A stretch of DNA of 49,067 bases from Acidovorax sp. (GTDB taxonomy: Bacteria; Pseudomonadota; Gammaproteobacteria; Burkholderiales; Burkholderiaceae_C): NCBI RefSeq assembly GCF_022763525.1, contig NZ_JALEGG010000194.1, positions 1 through 49,067 of the forward strand. Direction: 5' to 3'. This document shows, in pieces, positions 16,860-26,772 of this stretch. Under the pieces are notes generated by a model. It saw nothing but the letters and a program-made list of their open reading frames with translations, was not told the origin of the DNA and did no database searches. Numbering within the stretch: the first letter of the stretch is position 1; the number at the start of each line of letters is the position of its first letter. Both the position numbers and the translations under genes were made by a program.

Positions 16860-18158
16860 ATGAAACAACGGCAAGGACTCAACCGCCGCCGCGTGGTGGC
16901 GGCGGGGGCGTTCGCGGCATCGGGCGCCGCGCTGCTGGCGGCGCGCCCGGCCGACCAGGGCGCGCCCCATGCCGGCGAGTTCGCAGCCATCGCCCGGGCA
17001 CTGAAGGCCGCTGGCCTGGCCGCCCAGCCCACGCTGGTGGTGGACCGGGCCCGGCTGCGCGCCAACGCGGCCAAAGTGCAGGCGCATGCGCAAGACCACC
17101 GGCTCGCGCTGCGGCTGGTCAACAAGTCCCTGCCCAGCTTGCGCTTGCTGGACGAGGTCGGTGCCGCCGCACCGGGCGCGCGCCAGATGGTGTTCAGCCT
17201 GCCTTATCTCTCGCTGGTCGCCCGGGAACGTCCCCAGACCGACGTGCTGCTGGGCAAGCCCCTGCCAGCAGCGGCGGCAGCGGCCTTTCTGGCCGCACCG
17301 CCCGCGTCCGGTTTTGATCCCACACGCCAGCTGCAGTGGCTGGTGGACAGCCCGCATCGCCTGGCGCAGTACCGCGACTTGGCACGCGGGCGCGGCCAGC
17401 CCTTGCGCATCAACATAGAGATCGACGTGGGCCTGCACCGCGGCGGCGTGGCCGACGAAGAAACGCTGCGTTCCATGCTGCAGATGGTGCGGGAGGAGCC
17501 GCTGCTGCGCTTCGCGGGCTTCATGGGCTACGACGCGCACACGCAGAAGATCCCGGACATCGCCGGCGCGCGCGAGCGGGCCCACCGCGAGGCGCTGGCC
17601 ACCTACCAGCGCTTGGTGGACGTGCTGCGCGGCAGCCCTTTGATGCCGCAGGCCGGGCCGCTCACCTTCAACACGGCCGGCTCGCCCACCTTCCGCCTGC
17701 ACGACGGCAGCGGTGCCGCCAACGAAGTGGCCGTGGGCTCGGCCATGGTGCTGCCATCCGACTTTGACACCCCCCTTTTGGCCGACCTGGAGCCCGCCAC
17801 ATGGATCGCCACGCCGGTGCTCAAGGTCAGTGATTTCGCCGCGCCCGAGGGTGTGGGCGCGCTGGGCCGGCTGGCGCGCGCGTGGGACATCAACCACCGC
17901 ACCGCGCATTTCATCCACGGCGGCCACTGGCTGGCGGACCCGGTGTCGCCGCCGGGGCTTTCCACCAGCGTGCTCATGGGGCTGTCGTCCAACCAGCAGC
18001 TGCTGATCGGCTCCGGCACGCAGGCCCTGCGGCCGGACGACATGGTGTTCTTCCGCCCCCGCCAGAGCGAGGCCGTGCTGCAGCAGTTTGGCGACATCGC
18101 GGTGTACGAGCGGGGGCGCATCGTGGACCAGTGGCCGGTGTTCCCGGCGCGGGGGTGA
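16860..18158 (+). CDS. Tat-exported PLP protein, D-threonine aldolase / alanine racemase-N fold
   Basis: 432 aa. N-terminal Tat signal (LNRRRVVAAGAFAASGAALL, residues 7-26), then a fold-type III barrel: PTLVVDRARLRANA, candidate PLP lysine Lys89 in RLVNKSLPSL, INIEIDVGLHRGG, GFMGYDAH, LTFNTAGSPTF, followed by a beta domain ending HGGHWLADPV and MVFFRPRQSEAV. DSD1-like proteins are normally cytoplasmic, so Tat export of a PLP enzyme is unusual. It starts 11 bp after the FAD oxidase. Substrate (D-hydroxyamino acid or other) is unassigned. Confidence 0.75.
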   Translation: MKQRQGLNRRRVVAAGAFAASGAALLAARPADQGAPHAGEFAAIARALKAAGLAAQPTLVVDRARLRANAAKVQAHAQDHRLALRLVNKSLPSLRLLDEVGAAAPGARQMVFSLPYLSLVARERPQTDVLLGKPLPAAAAAAFLAAPPASGFDPTRQLQWLVDSPHRLAQYRDLARGRGQPLRINIEIDVGLHRGGVADEETLRSMLQMVREEPLLRFAGFMGYDAHTQKIPDIAGARERAHREALATYQRLVDVLRGSPLMPQAGPLTFNTAGSPTFRLHDGSGAANEVAVGSAMVLPSDFDTPLLADLEPATWIATPVLKVSDFAAPEGVGALGRLARAWDINHRTAHFIHGGHWLADPVSPPGLSTSVLMGLSSNQQLLIGSGTQALRPDDMVFFRPRQSEAVLQQFGDIAVYERGRIVDQWPVFPARG

Positions 18159-18182
18159 GGGGCCGGGAACGCTGCCTGCTAT

Positions 18183-18662
18183 TCAGCGGGCGCTCTCGCG
18201 CCGCTTCAGCACCACCGTGATCTGGCCGTTCGTCTCGATGGTCGCGCGTTCCACCTCGTGCAGCTCCAGGCATCCACCGGCCCGCAGCGCGGCCTGCAGG
18301 TCGCTGGTGGACAGCAGCTCCTGGCGCATGAGCGCACTGTCCAGCTGACCGTCCTGCACCAGCACCTGCGGCCTGCCATCCACCAGCCGCTCCACGCGGG
18401 GGAAGCGGAAGGTGAGCCAGGCCAGCGCCACGTGGCAGATGATCAGCGTGGTCGCCGAGATGAGGCCGCCGATGAGCGAGTTGTCGCCCGCGTTCATCGA
18501 GTTCTGCACCGCATTCGACAGGATGAGCAGCAGCACCAGGTCGAACGGCGCGAACTGGCCCGTCTGGCGCTTGCCTGTCAGGCGCAAAAAGACCAGCAGG
18601 AAAACGTAGACCACCGCTCCCCGCACAACGAACTCCCACCACGGCACGCTGGTTGTCCACAT
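18183..18662 (-). CDS. DUF421 (YetF-type) membrane protein
   Basis: 159 aa. Three N-terminal helices (about residues 8-26, 38-55 and 62-83) followed by a cytoplasmic YetF-like domain (RFPRVERLVDGRPQVLVQDGQL, then ELLSTSDLQAALRAGGC). The motif RLTGKRQTGQFAPFDLVLLL is diagnostic for the family. Shorter than Bacillus YetF (over 200 aa), as is common in proteobacteria. Convergent with the PLP gene, so it closes the co-directional run. Molecular function unknown. Confidence 0.88.
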   Translation of the reverse strand: MWTTSVPWWEFVVRGAVVYVFLLVFLRLTGKRQTGQFAPFDLVLLLILSNAVQNSMNAGDNSLIGGLISATTLIICHVALAWLTFRFPRVERLVDGRPQVLVQDGQLDSALMRQELLSTSDLQAALRAGGCLELHEVERATIETNGQITVVLKRRESAR

Positions 18663-18827
18663 CGCTCGACTCCTTCTGTTCTGTATGGGCTGCGGGCACG
18701 ATGGTAATCAGCGGCGCCGGCCTGCGCGCGTGGGCGAAAATAGCGCCCCCGCCTCCGCGGTGGCGGCCATCCTGGCCGCGCTGCTTGCCACGGTCCGAAA
18801 CCCCCTACCGAGAGACTGATACCCCTC

Positions 18828-19547
18828 ATGCAACGCCGCCAGTTCCACCATGCCACCGCGGGAACGCTTGCCAGCGCGCTGCTGCTGCCCCTGCTGGCGG
18901 CCATCCCCCGGCCGGCCCAGGCCCTGTCGCTGGCGGACCTGTCGAGGGCCGATGCCGCAAGCGGCGTCAAGGCGGCGCTGGGGCAGGGCGCCCAGGTGGC
19001 GGTGGCGCTGCTGGGGCGGCCGGACGGCTTCCTGGGCAACCCCCAGGTGCGCATCGGCCTGCCGGGCTATCTGGACGATGCCGCCAAGGTCATGAAGTCG
19101 CTGGGGCAGGGGCGGCGCGTGGACGAACTCGTCACCGCTATCAACCGCGCCGCGGAAGCCGCCGTGCCCCTGGGCAAGGACCTGTTGGTGCGTGCCGTGC
19201 AGAACATGACGGTGGTGGATGCCAAGAACATCCTCACAGGCGGCAGCACCTCGGTCACCGCGTTCTTTGCCGAGAAGACGCGCGCGCCGCTGTCTGAGCG
19301 CTTCCGGCCCGTGGTGCACCAGTCCATCGAAAAGGTTGGCCTGGCGCAGAAGTACAACGCCTTCGCCGGCAAGGCCGCCAGCTTCGGCCTGTTGCGCCCC
19401 GAAGATGCCGACCTGGGCCAGTACGTCACCGGCAAGACGCTGGATGGCCTGTATTTCATGATCGGGGAGGAAGAGCGGCGCATCCGCCAGAACCCCGCAG
19501 GTGCAGGCAGTGCCATCGTCCGCAAGGTCTTCGGCGTCTTGAAATGA
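18828..19547 (+). CDS. DUF4197 exported protein
   Basis: 239 aa with an N-terminal signal containing Arg-Arg (MQRRQFHHATAGTLASALLL, cleavage near AQA-LS). The rest is mainly helical and matches the DUF4197 pattern: ALSLADLSRADAASGVKAAL, a NAGFAEKYN-like AQKYNAFAGKA, LDGLYFMIGEEERRIRQNP and a final KVFG. Function unknown; periplasmic location is inferred. Its stop codon falls in the first bases of repeat R2a. Confidence 0.85.
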   Translation: MQRRQFHHATAGTLASALLLPLLAAIPRPAQALSLADLSRADAASGVKAALGQGAQVAVALLGRPDGFLGNPQVRIGLPGYLDDAAKVMKSLGQGRRVDELVTAINRAAEAAVPLGKDLLVRAVQNMTVVDAKNILTGGSTSVTAFFAEKTRAPLSERFRPVVHQSIEKVGLAQKYNAFAGKAASFGLLRPEDADLGQYVTGKTLDGLYFMIGEEERRIRQNPAGAGSAIVRKVFGVLK

Positions 19548-19640
19548 AGCACCCCCTGAGTCGCCTTTGGCGCCTTCCCTCTCTCTCGCTGTGCGGGAGG
19601 GGGATGCACCCTGTGGCCTGGCAAAGCCAGTTCCACGGGT
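19545..19640. repeat. R2 repeat, copy a (3' of DUF4197 gene)
   Basis: Starts at the stop codon with tgaagcaccccctgag and continues with a pyrimidine-rich / purine-rich stem-loop (ccctctctctcgc...gggaggggg) and ctggcaaagccagttccacgg. The same layout occurs at 26605. Dispersed repeat with a hairpin, possibly acting as a transcript 3' end. Confidence 0.65.
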
Positions 19641-19716
19641 GCACTGGCGCTGAGCCGCGCGAGTCTCGATCAATGATTGCGCGTGAGTCTTGCGCGGGTC
19701 CTCACTGCATCTGCCC

Positions 19717-20124
19717 ATGAACAGCATCGCTCCCTGCCCCTGCGGCCGGCTCAACGCGCGCCAAAAGGCCCTGGCCTACGCCGACTGCTGCGGCCGTTAC
19801 CTGGACCACTGGGACGCCACGCCCGCACCGGATGCCGAAAGCCTCATGCGATCGCGCTACACGGCGTTTGTGGCCGAGCGGGCCGAGTACCTGCAGGCCA
19901 CCTGGCATTCCACCACCCGCCCCGCCGCGCTGGAGTTCGATGCGGGCGCCAAATGGCTGGGCCTGACGGTGCGCAGCCACCGCACCACGGGTGCCGACCG
20001 GGCCGAGGTGACCTTCGTCGCACGCTACCGCGTGGGTGGCCGCGCCGTGCGGCTGGAAGAGACCAGCCGCTTTGTGCGCGAGGGCGGGCGCTGGTTCTAC
20101 GTGGATGGCGACCTGACGCCGTAG
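19717..20124 (+). CDS. ychJ: YchJ-family (UPF0225) SEC-C protein
   Basis: 135 aa. N-terminal SEC-C metal-binding motif (CPCG at residues 7-10 and CCG at about 29-31), then the YchJ core ([54 protein letters not shown]), an NTF2-like fold. Function unknown; a zinc-bound N-terminus is expected. ATG at 19717 is chosen because it starts the SEC-C motif directly; the upstream in-frame start at 19690 would add nine unlikely residues. Confidence 0.9.
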   Translation: MNSIAPCPCGRLNARQKALAYADCCGRYLDHWDATPAPDAESLMRSRYTAFVAERAEYLQATWHSTTRPAALEFDAGAKWLGLTVRSHRTTGADRAEVTFVARYRVGGRAVRLEETSRFVREGGRWFYVDGDLTP

Positions 20125-20145
20125 TTTTAGATGAAATCGACCCCT

Positions 20146-20311
20146 GGGAACGTCCTGCATGACTCCCTGCGGTCCGTGCTAGCACGGCCTCGGGCGGTCC
20201 GCTGCGTTGCTTTTCTTGCCCATAGCCGGGCTATTGGCAAGAAAAGACGCCTTGCGGCCCATCCCGATCCGCACTACCTCGGACTCGCGAGGCTTATGCA
20301 GGACCTTCCTA
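20146..20311. mobile_element. MITE-like long imperfect palindrome
   Basis: About 166 bp, symmetrical around 20228. The outer arms are ggaacgtcctgcatgac and, in reverse complement, ggtcctgcataagcc. The apex is a near-perfect hairpin: 17-bp arms 20210-20226 and 20230-20246 (one mismatch) around a 3-nt loop. No coding capacity. Foldback structure with related ends suggests a non-autonomous element or a large REP-type unit. Confidence 0.6.
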
Positions 20312-20345
20312 GCGCTTGCTAGACAAACGCAATAAGCTATGAAAT
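20308..20345. repeat. R1 hairpin repeat, copy c, overlapping a start codon
   Basis: Shortened R1 copy: gcgcttg (20312-20318) / caaacgc (20324-20330), then aataagctatgaaattt. It abuts the MITE-like palindrome, and its right end contains the ATG (20339) of the HAD phosphatase gene. Confidence 0.6.
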
Positions 20346-20992
20346 TTGAAGCAATCTTGTTTGACTGCGACGGTGTGTTGGTGGACAGCGAGCCCATTAC
20401 CAACGGCGTGCTGCGCGACATGCTCGAAGAAGCCGGCTGGGCGCTGACCGCCGACGAATGCATGCGCCTCTTCGTGGGCAAGATGGTGCGCAGCGAGGCG
20501 GCCCGGATCGAGGCCCACACCGGCCGCCCGCTCACCGACGCGTGGATGAATGCTTTCTACGCCCGGCGCAACACCGCGCTGGCCGAGCGCCTCACGGCCA
20601 TCGACCACATCCATCCCACCATCGAGCGCGTGCATGCACACCACGGCGGGCGCATCGCCTGTGCCTCAGGTGCCGACCGGTTCAAGGTCGAAATGCAGTT
20701 GGCCAAGGTGGGCCTGGCCCCCTTCTTTGACGGCCGTGTTTTCAGCGGCCACGAAATGCCCGCCACCAAGCCCGCGCCCGATGTGTACTTGGCCGCCGCC
20801 GCCGCGCTGCAAGCACTCCCCACCCGCTGTGCCGTGGTGGAAGATACGGTGACGGGCGTGACGGCTGGCGTGGCCGCTGGCGCCACGGTGTTCGCCTATG
20901 CACCGTTGGACGACGGCGGCGCACTGCGGGCTGCAGGCGCGTCGCACGTTTTCCGCAGCATGGCCGAGCTGCCGGCGCTGCTGGGCTGCTAG
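20339..20992 (+). CDS. HAD-superfamily hydrolase, beta-phosphoglucomutase group
   Basis: 217 aa phosphatase or phosphomutase. Motif I LFDCDGVLVDSEP (nucleophile Asp9 and acid Asp11), motif II near CASGADRFKVE, motif III/IV KPAPDVYLAAAAAL and VVEDTVTGVTAGVAAG. Normal length with an alpha-helical C1 cap. Substrate not predictable; YieH/phosphoglycolate-type enzymes are comparable. The start codon lies in an R1 repeat and no good RBS is visible ahead of it. Confidence 0.9.
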   Translation: MKFEAILFDCDGVLVDSEPITNGVLRDMLEEAGWALTADECMRLFVGKMVRSEAARIEAHTGRPLTDAWMNAFYARRNTALAERLTAIDHIHPTIERVHAHHGGRIACASGADRFKVEMQLAKVGLAPFFDGRVFSGHEMPATKPAPDVYLAAAAALQALPTRCAVVEDTVTGVTAGVAAGATVFAYAPLDDGGALRAAGASHVFRSMAELPALLGC

Positions 20993-21214
20993 CAGCGCGC
21001 GGTTCTCCATCAGCGCGAGAAGGCAGTGCGCTTTTTGCAATGCCGCTTCACCGATGCCGCCTTGCGGACCCATCGGTGTAGTCCTGCGCCTTCATGCATT
21101 TGGGAACTTGCGGCGGCCCGCGCGGCCGCCACGGCTTTACGGTGAAACCTTTCCAACCCGCCGGCACCGCGCAGCCTTCAGCTGCGTAGCCTGCATATCC
21201 CGAAAGGAACCACC

Positions 21215-21733
21215 ATGAGCGATCGCAACGATGCAATGACCCACTCCAGCAACATGGAGCCCGAAACAAAGACGGGCACCGGCGCCGTGCTCGGCGGCGC
21301 AGTGGGCGGCGTGGCCGGTGGTGCCACGGCTGGCGCCCTGGCGGGCGGTGTGACGGGCCCCGTGGGCGCGGCCATCGGCGCCGCGGTAGGTGCTGTGGCA
21401 GGGGCGGTGATGGGCCGCAATGTCAAGGTGGACCCCGCAGCCGAAGACGCCTACTGGCGCGAGAACTACACATCGCGCCCCTATGCCAACACGGGCGCCA
21501 CTTACGACGACTACCAGCCAGCCTACCGCTATGGCCTGGATTCGTACTCGCGCTATCCCAACCGCTCGTTCGATGACGTAGAGCCCGAGTTGAGCCGGGA
21601 TTGGGGCACGGCCCGTGGGCGCTCTTCATTGGAATGGGAAAACGCCAAGCACGCCTCGCGCGACGCGTGGCAACGCGTGAGCAACGCTGCCGAGCGCGCC
21701 ATTCCGGGCGATTCGGACCGCGACGGCCGCTAA
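21215..21733 (+). CDS. Glycine-zipper stress-type protein
   Basis: 172 aa. Polar N-terminus, then a glycine-zipper segment at about residues 25-68 (GAVLGGAVGGVAGGATAGAL and GAAIGAAVGAVAGAVMG) that can pack in a membrane, then a Tyr/Arg/Asp-rich tail (YWRENYTSRPY, YDDYQPAYRYGLDSYSRYP). No signal peptide seen. Good RBS (gaaagga) before ATG 21215. The layout is common for envelope or general-stress proteins of Burkholderiales; function unknown. A GGAACTT box at 21113-21119 resembles an ECF sigma -35, but no convincing -10 follows. Confidence 0.75.
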   Translation: MSDRNDAMTHSSNMEPETKTGTGAVLGGAVGGVAGGATAGALAGGVTGPVGAAIGAAVGAVAGAVMGRNVKVDPAAEDAYWRENYTSRPYANTGATYDDYQPAYRYGLDSYSRYPNRSFDDVEPELSRDWGTARGRSSLEWENAKHASRDAWQRVSNAAERAIPGDSDRDGR

Positions 21734-21989
21734 GGAGCCTGTGCACGCATCAAGCTCAAGGTGTGCGATGCGGGTCATCACGCACCGCTAAGCGCATTGC
21801 GCCGCGTAGCCCTAGCTGCCGCGAGGGTTGCTTGCGCAGCGGACGGCCCGGGCCTGCAGAGGCACACCGCACGAGGATGCGTGCAGACGCTTCTTGAGCC
21901 AGGACATTCCTGCAGCCACTGCTGCGGTGCTGCCGCATATTTTTTTCACCCGGGGCTGTGCCGGTGCAGCCCCTACCGGGAGCAAAACC

Positions 21990-22244
21990 ATGCCAGAGAA
22001 ATCCAGTGATCCTCATCCCCTGAGCAACCTAGCGTACGACTGGATCACGCTGATGCAGAACAAGGCCCAGGCCCTGCTGGCCTACGACCAGTACATCAAA
22101 GACGCCGAAGCGGCCGGCTCCGCCGAATGCGCTGCGTTCTTCCGCAAGGTGCACGATACCGACAAGGCACAGCTGGCCGAGGCCAAAGAGCACCTGATCG
22201 CTGTGCTGCAGGGCACGATGGGCGGCGGTAAGAACGCGTCTTGA
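21990..22244 (+). CDS. Small conserved hypothetical helical protein
   Basis: 84 aa, mostly one helical bundle (LAYDWITLMQNKAQALLAYD, DAEAAGSAECAAFFRKVHDT, AEAKEHLIAVLQG). The pattern resembles small ferritin-like or stress-inducible helical proteins but no metal-ligand set is evident. ATG at 21990 is preceded by gggagc. The 256 bp upstream holds nothing I can name apart from a T-run near 21950. Likely companion of the glycine-zipper gene. Confidence 0.6.
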   Translation: MPEKSSDPHPLSNLAYDWITLMQNKAQALLAYDQYIKDAEAAGSAECAAFFRKVHDTDKAQLAEAKEHLIAVLQGTMGGGKNAS

Positions 22245-22279
22245 GGGAGTGAACGCCGAGCGCTCGGACGCGCGCCCGT

Positions 22280-22948
22280 TCAAGGCCGCGTGTCTGATGC
22301 CGGCGTCAAGGGAACATCCTGATCCTCAGCCGCTTCTGACTGCACCGCCATGGCCCGCTGGTACGCGGGCCGCTGCTGCAGCCGGTGCCAGTAAAGTTGC
22401 GTGGCCGGGCCAAACTGCGGCACCAGCCCCAGGTACTGCGCCAGCAGCAGCGCATACCCCACCGCCACATCCGCCGCCGTGAAGCGGCCCGCGCACAGGT
22501 ATTCGCCGTGCGCCATGGCAGATTCCACCGCCCGCAGCCGCGCCAGAAACCAGCGGGTGTAGTCCTCCACCACCTGCGGCTGTCGACGTTCGGCGGGCTC
22601 AAAGCGGCCGTAGCGCAGCACCAATGTCTGCGGGAAGGTCAGCGTGGCATCGCTCATGTGCAGCCAGTTCAGGTACGCGCCATACGCCGGGTGCGTGGGC
22701 GCCACGTCCAGCCCCGCGTCGGGGTGCGTCGCTGCGAGGTACTGGCACATTGCGGCGGATTCGGTCATGCGCACATCGCCTTGCACCAGCAGCGGCACCG
22801 TGCCCAGCGGGTTCTCGTCCAGAAACCACCGCGCCTTGGCGCGTGGTGGGAAGGGCAGCATGTGGAGCTGGTAGGGGAGTTGCAGCTCTTCGAGCATCCA
22901 CAGGGGGCGGAAGGAGCGGGCGCTGATGCAGTGGTGGAGGTGGAGCAT
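22280..22948 (-). CDS. Glutathione S-transferase
   Basis: 222 aa. Thioredoxin-like N-terminal domain (MLHLHHCISARSFRPLWMLE, NPLGTVPLLVQGD, then MTESAAMCQYLA) with the cis-Pro VPLL loop and ES GSH-binding pair, and a C-terminal helical domain (FTAADVAVGYALLLAQYLG). Start at 22948 is chosen because the domain begins there; the upstream start at 22999 lies in the AT-richer flank. Detoxification by GSH conjugation is the general role; substrate unknown. Confidence 0.88.
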   Translation of the reverse strand: MLHLHHCISARSFRPLWMLEELQLPYQLHMLPFPPRAKARWFLDENPLGTVPLLVQGDVRMTESAAMCQYLAATHPDAGLDVAPTHPAYGAYLNWLHMSDATLTFPQTLVLRYGRFEPAERRQPQVVEDYTRWFLARLRAVESAMAHGEYLCAGRFTAADVAVGYALLLAQYLGLVPQFGPATQLYWHRLQQRPAYQRAMAVQSEAAEDQDVPLTPASDTRP

Positions 22949-23002
22949 GGAATTTGAATTTTGGTAACAAGCTGCGAGATTGTTGTGGGCGTTGGCCACC
23001 CC

Positions 23003-23542
23003 CTACTTGCTGTACTTTCTCGCATCAGTAATGAACCACTCCAACATTTGCCAGTTTGTGAGTTTCGATGACTCGTTTCCCATGCTTCTGCGAATTTCTA
23101 GGAGAAACGTACCAAGCAGGGACAACATATGTCTCAGTCGATCTGGTGGTTGCACTGAATCGGATCCTTGTTCGAAAAAGAACTGGAATAGATTGTTGAA
23201 TGCCGTTACCACGGCATCTGAACCAACTAGAGAGAGTTTGAAGCTCGTGTTTCTGCATTCGAGGGACATCATCTTTGCCATTGCAAAGTCGTTTTTATCT
23301 TGCCCCTTATGTTTGATGTCGTGCCCCCAAGCGGTGTCCGACATCAAAAGAATGATGAATGGCTCTAGGATTTTGTTGTAGGTATCGATTCTGTCGGCGT
23401 GCAATTTGTTTTCCAGGTCGCGTCGTCGCTCAATTGACTGCCTCAGTTTCCAGCCGACTGCAGTGAGGAGTAAAACAATAAGCGGAGTTGCCAAGGAACC
23501 TATTGCCGTAACGTAGTCGAGCCAATGCTTAGTGGTGTCCAT
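23003..23542 (-). CDS. Orphan single-helix membrane protein of unknown function
   Basis: 179 aa. One N-terminal transmembrane helix (about residues 11-31, ATPLIVLLLTAVGW) followed by a charged, probably coiled-coil stretch (LRQSIERRRDLENKLHADRI) and a helical cytoplasmic domain with TYNKILEPFIILLMSD. I do not recognise the family. Codon use and base composition are visibly less GC-rich than every neighbour, indicating recent transfer. No clear RBS; two TCTATCG direct repeats (23559-23565 and 23573-23579) lie just upstream. A role in defence or signalling would be guesswork. Confidence 0.65.
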   Translation of the reverse strand: MDTTKHWLDYVTAIGSLATPLIVLLLTAVGWKLRQSIERRRDLENKLHADRIDTYNKILEPFIILLMSDTAWGHDIKHKGQDKNDFAMAKMMSLECRNTSFKLSLVGSDAVVTAFNNLFQFFFEQGSDSVQPPDRLRHMLSLLGTFLLEIRRSMGNESSKLTNWQMLEWFITDARKYSK

Positions 23543-23645
23543 ATCTTGCTTCTAGACGTCTATCGTTAAATTTCTATCGCGTTGTAGCTCTTCAGAATCC
23601 GCGCGAACGCACGCAGCAGGTGATGTAGGGTCTGGCCCGTAGTTG

Positions 23646-24755
23646 CTATGGGACTCTGCTTCGCCGAAACTCCGCCGGCGACTGCTCCGTCCACCCCCTA
23701 AACGCGCGAATAAAACTCTTCTCGTTTTCAAACCCCGCCGCCTCCGCAACCTGCTTGATGGGTCGCTGCGTGCGGTGCAGCAGCTCTACCGCGCGGGCGC
23801 GCCTCACCTCATCCTTCAAGCCCTGCAGCGTGGCGCCTTCTTCCTTTAACTGCCGGTGCAGGGTGCGCGGCGATACATGCAGCAGCGCGGCCAGGGATTC
23901 GGCGCTGTGCTGGGGCAGGGCGTGGGCGGGCTGGCCGGGCAGGGGCGCGGCTAGCAGTTGGCGCACGCGCTGCACCAGCAGGCGGTCGCGGCGGTAGTGC
24001 AGCACCGTCAGGGGCAGGGCGTGTTGCAGCATCTGGCGCAGGGCCTGCTCGTCGCGGCGCAGGGGCAGGTGCAGGTAGCGGGCGTCAAAGTGGATGGCGG
24101 TGCGCGGCGCGTGGAAGGTGAAGGGGCCCCGGAACAGCACGGCGTAGGCATCGGCATGCGGCGGCGGGTCAAACGCAAACTCGGCCGAGATGAGCGGAAT
24201 GCGCGAGTCCACCATCCAGCAGGCTAGGCCGTGGGCATTGCGCAGCACCGACACCAGGCAGAACTCGCGCAGCGCGCCCAGGTCGCGCGCCTCGGTGATG
24301 GCCAGGGTGGCGGTGTCGCCCTCGGTGGTCAGGTGCAGGGCAATGTCGTCCGTCAGCAGCCCGTGATGGCGGCACCAGCGGGCCAGGGCCACCTGCAGCG
24401 TGGGCGAGCTGATGCTGGCGCGCGCCAGCATGCCGTAGCTGCCCCAGGGCAGGCGGCGGGTGAACCAGCCCAGGGCTTCGTCGTCCAGCTCCTGCATGGC
24501 GGCGTCGGAGATGCGCTCCATCTGCCAGGCGGTGATGCGGGCGCTGTCGTCCTGCAGCAGCTGCGGCGCAATCTGTGCCTGGGCCAGGGCGCGCTCGGGG
24601 CTCAGGCCGCGCCGCTCGTACGCCAGCACGATGGCGCGTACGAATGCGACGGGCGTGGCCGCCGGAGCGTTGGCGGGTGGGGGCAGGCGAGGGGCGGTGG
24701 GGGCAGCGGGTTTCACGCCGCAAAGTGTGCCAGCGGTGGCACGATTTGCAACCAT
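23646..24755 (-). CDS. AraC-family transcriptional regulator (OruR/ArgR-type)
   Basis: 369 aa. N-terminal arabinose-binding-like domain (about residues 20-230) and C-terminal double HTH (about 270-369: [20 protein letters not shown] and [20 protein letters not shown]). Divergent from the acyl-CoA synthetase gene with 102 bp between, so it probably activates the liu-like cluster. A TGCCA-N5-TGGCA-type palindrome lies at 24728-24741. If it is an operator, the GTG at 24716 may be the true start, because the ATG at 24755 would place the site inside the coding region. Confidence 0.88.
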   Translation of the reverse strand: MVANRATAGTLCGVKPAAPTAPRLPPPANAPAATPVAFVRAIVLAYERRGLSPERALAQAQIAPQLLQDDSARITAWQMERISDAAMQELDDEALGWFTRRLPWGSYGMLARASISSPTLQVALARWCRHHGLLTDDIALHLTTEGDTATLAITEARDLGALREFCLVSVLRNAHGLACWMVDSRIPLISAEFAFDPPPHADAYAVLFRGPFTFHAPRTAIHFDARYLHLPLRRDEQALRQMLQHALPLTVLHYRRDRLLVQRVRQLLAAPLPGQPAHALPQHSAESLAALLHVSPRTLHRQLKEEGATLQGLKDEVRRARAVELLHRTQRPIKQVAEAAGFENEKSFIRAFRGWTEQSPAEFRRSRVP

Positions 24756-24857
24756 TGTGGCAACCCGGCCAGGGCAGGCGCTTCTATGCTTACGGATCGC
24801 CCGCCTGCATCTTCTTGCGGCGCAGGGCCGGATGACAGAGCCAAGGAGACAACCCCT

Positions 24858-26600
<1,743 letters not shown>

Positions 26601-26604
26601 TGCA

Positions 26605-26690
26605 ATGAAACACCCCCTGAGCCCCTTCGCGTCTTCCCCCTCCAGGGGGGACGCAGCCACTGGCCCGGCAAAGCCGGTTCCACGGCGGCC
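26605..26690. repeat. R2 repeat, copy b (3' of acyl-CoA synthetase)
   Basis: Begins tgaaacaccccctgag 4 bp after the TGA and continues with a cccccTccagggggg hairpin (26636-26650) and cccggcaaagccggttccacgg. It aligns with copy a at 19545 over its whole length, apart from a shorter loop. Confidence 0.65.
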
Positions 26691-26772
26691 CGCGCATGGC
26701 CTGCTCCGCGGCCTTCAGTGCCACCGGCCAGCCGGTGGCGCTACGTAAACCCAAGATATCGATGGAGCTTGC

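Noticed and set aside
21113-21150. Possible ECF-sigma promoter before the glycine-zipper gene
   Set aside because: The GGAACTT box is suggestive, but no convincing -10 element is found at the right distance.
24231-24857. Upstream extension of the acyl-CoA synthetase frame
   Set aside because: It overlaps the AraC-family gene on the other strand. The GTG at 24858 has a strong RBS and starts a normal-length enzyme.
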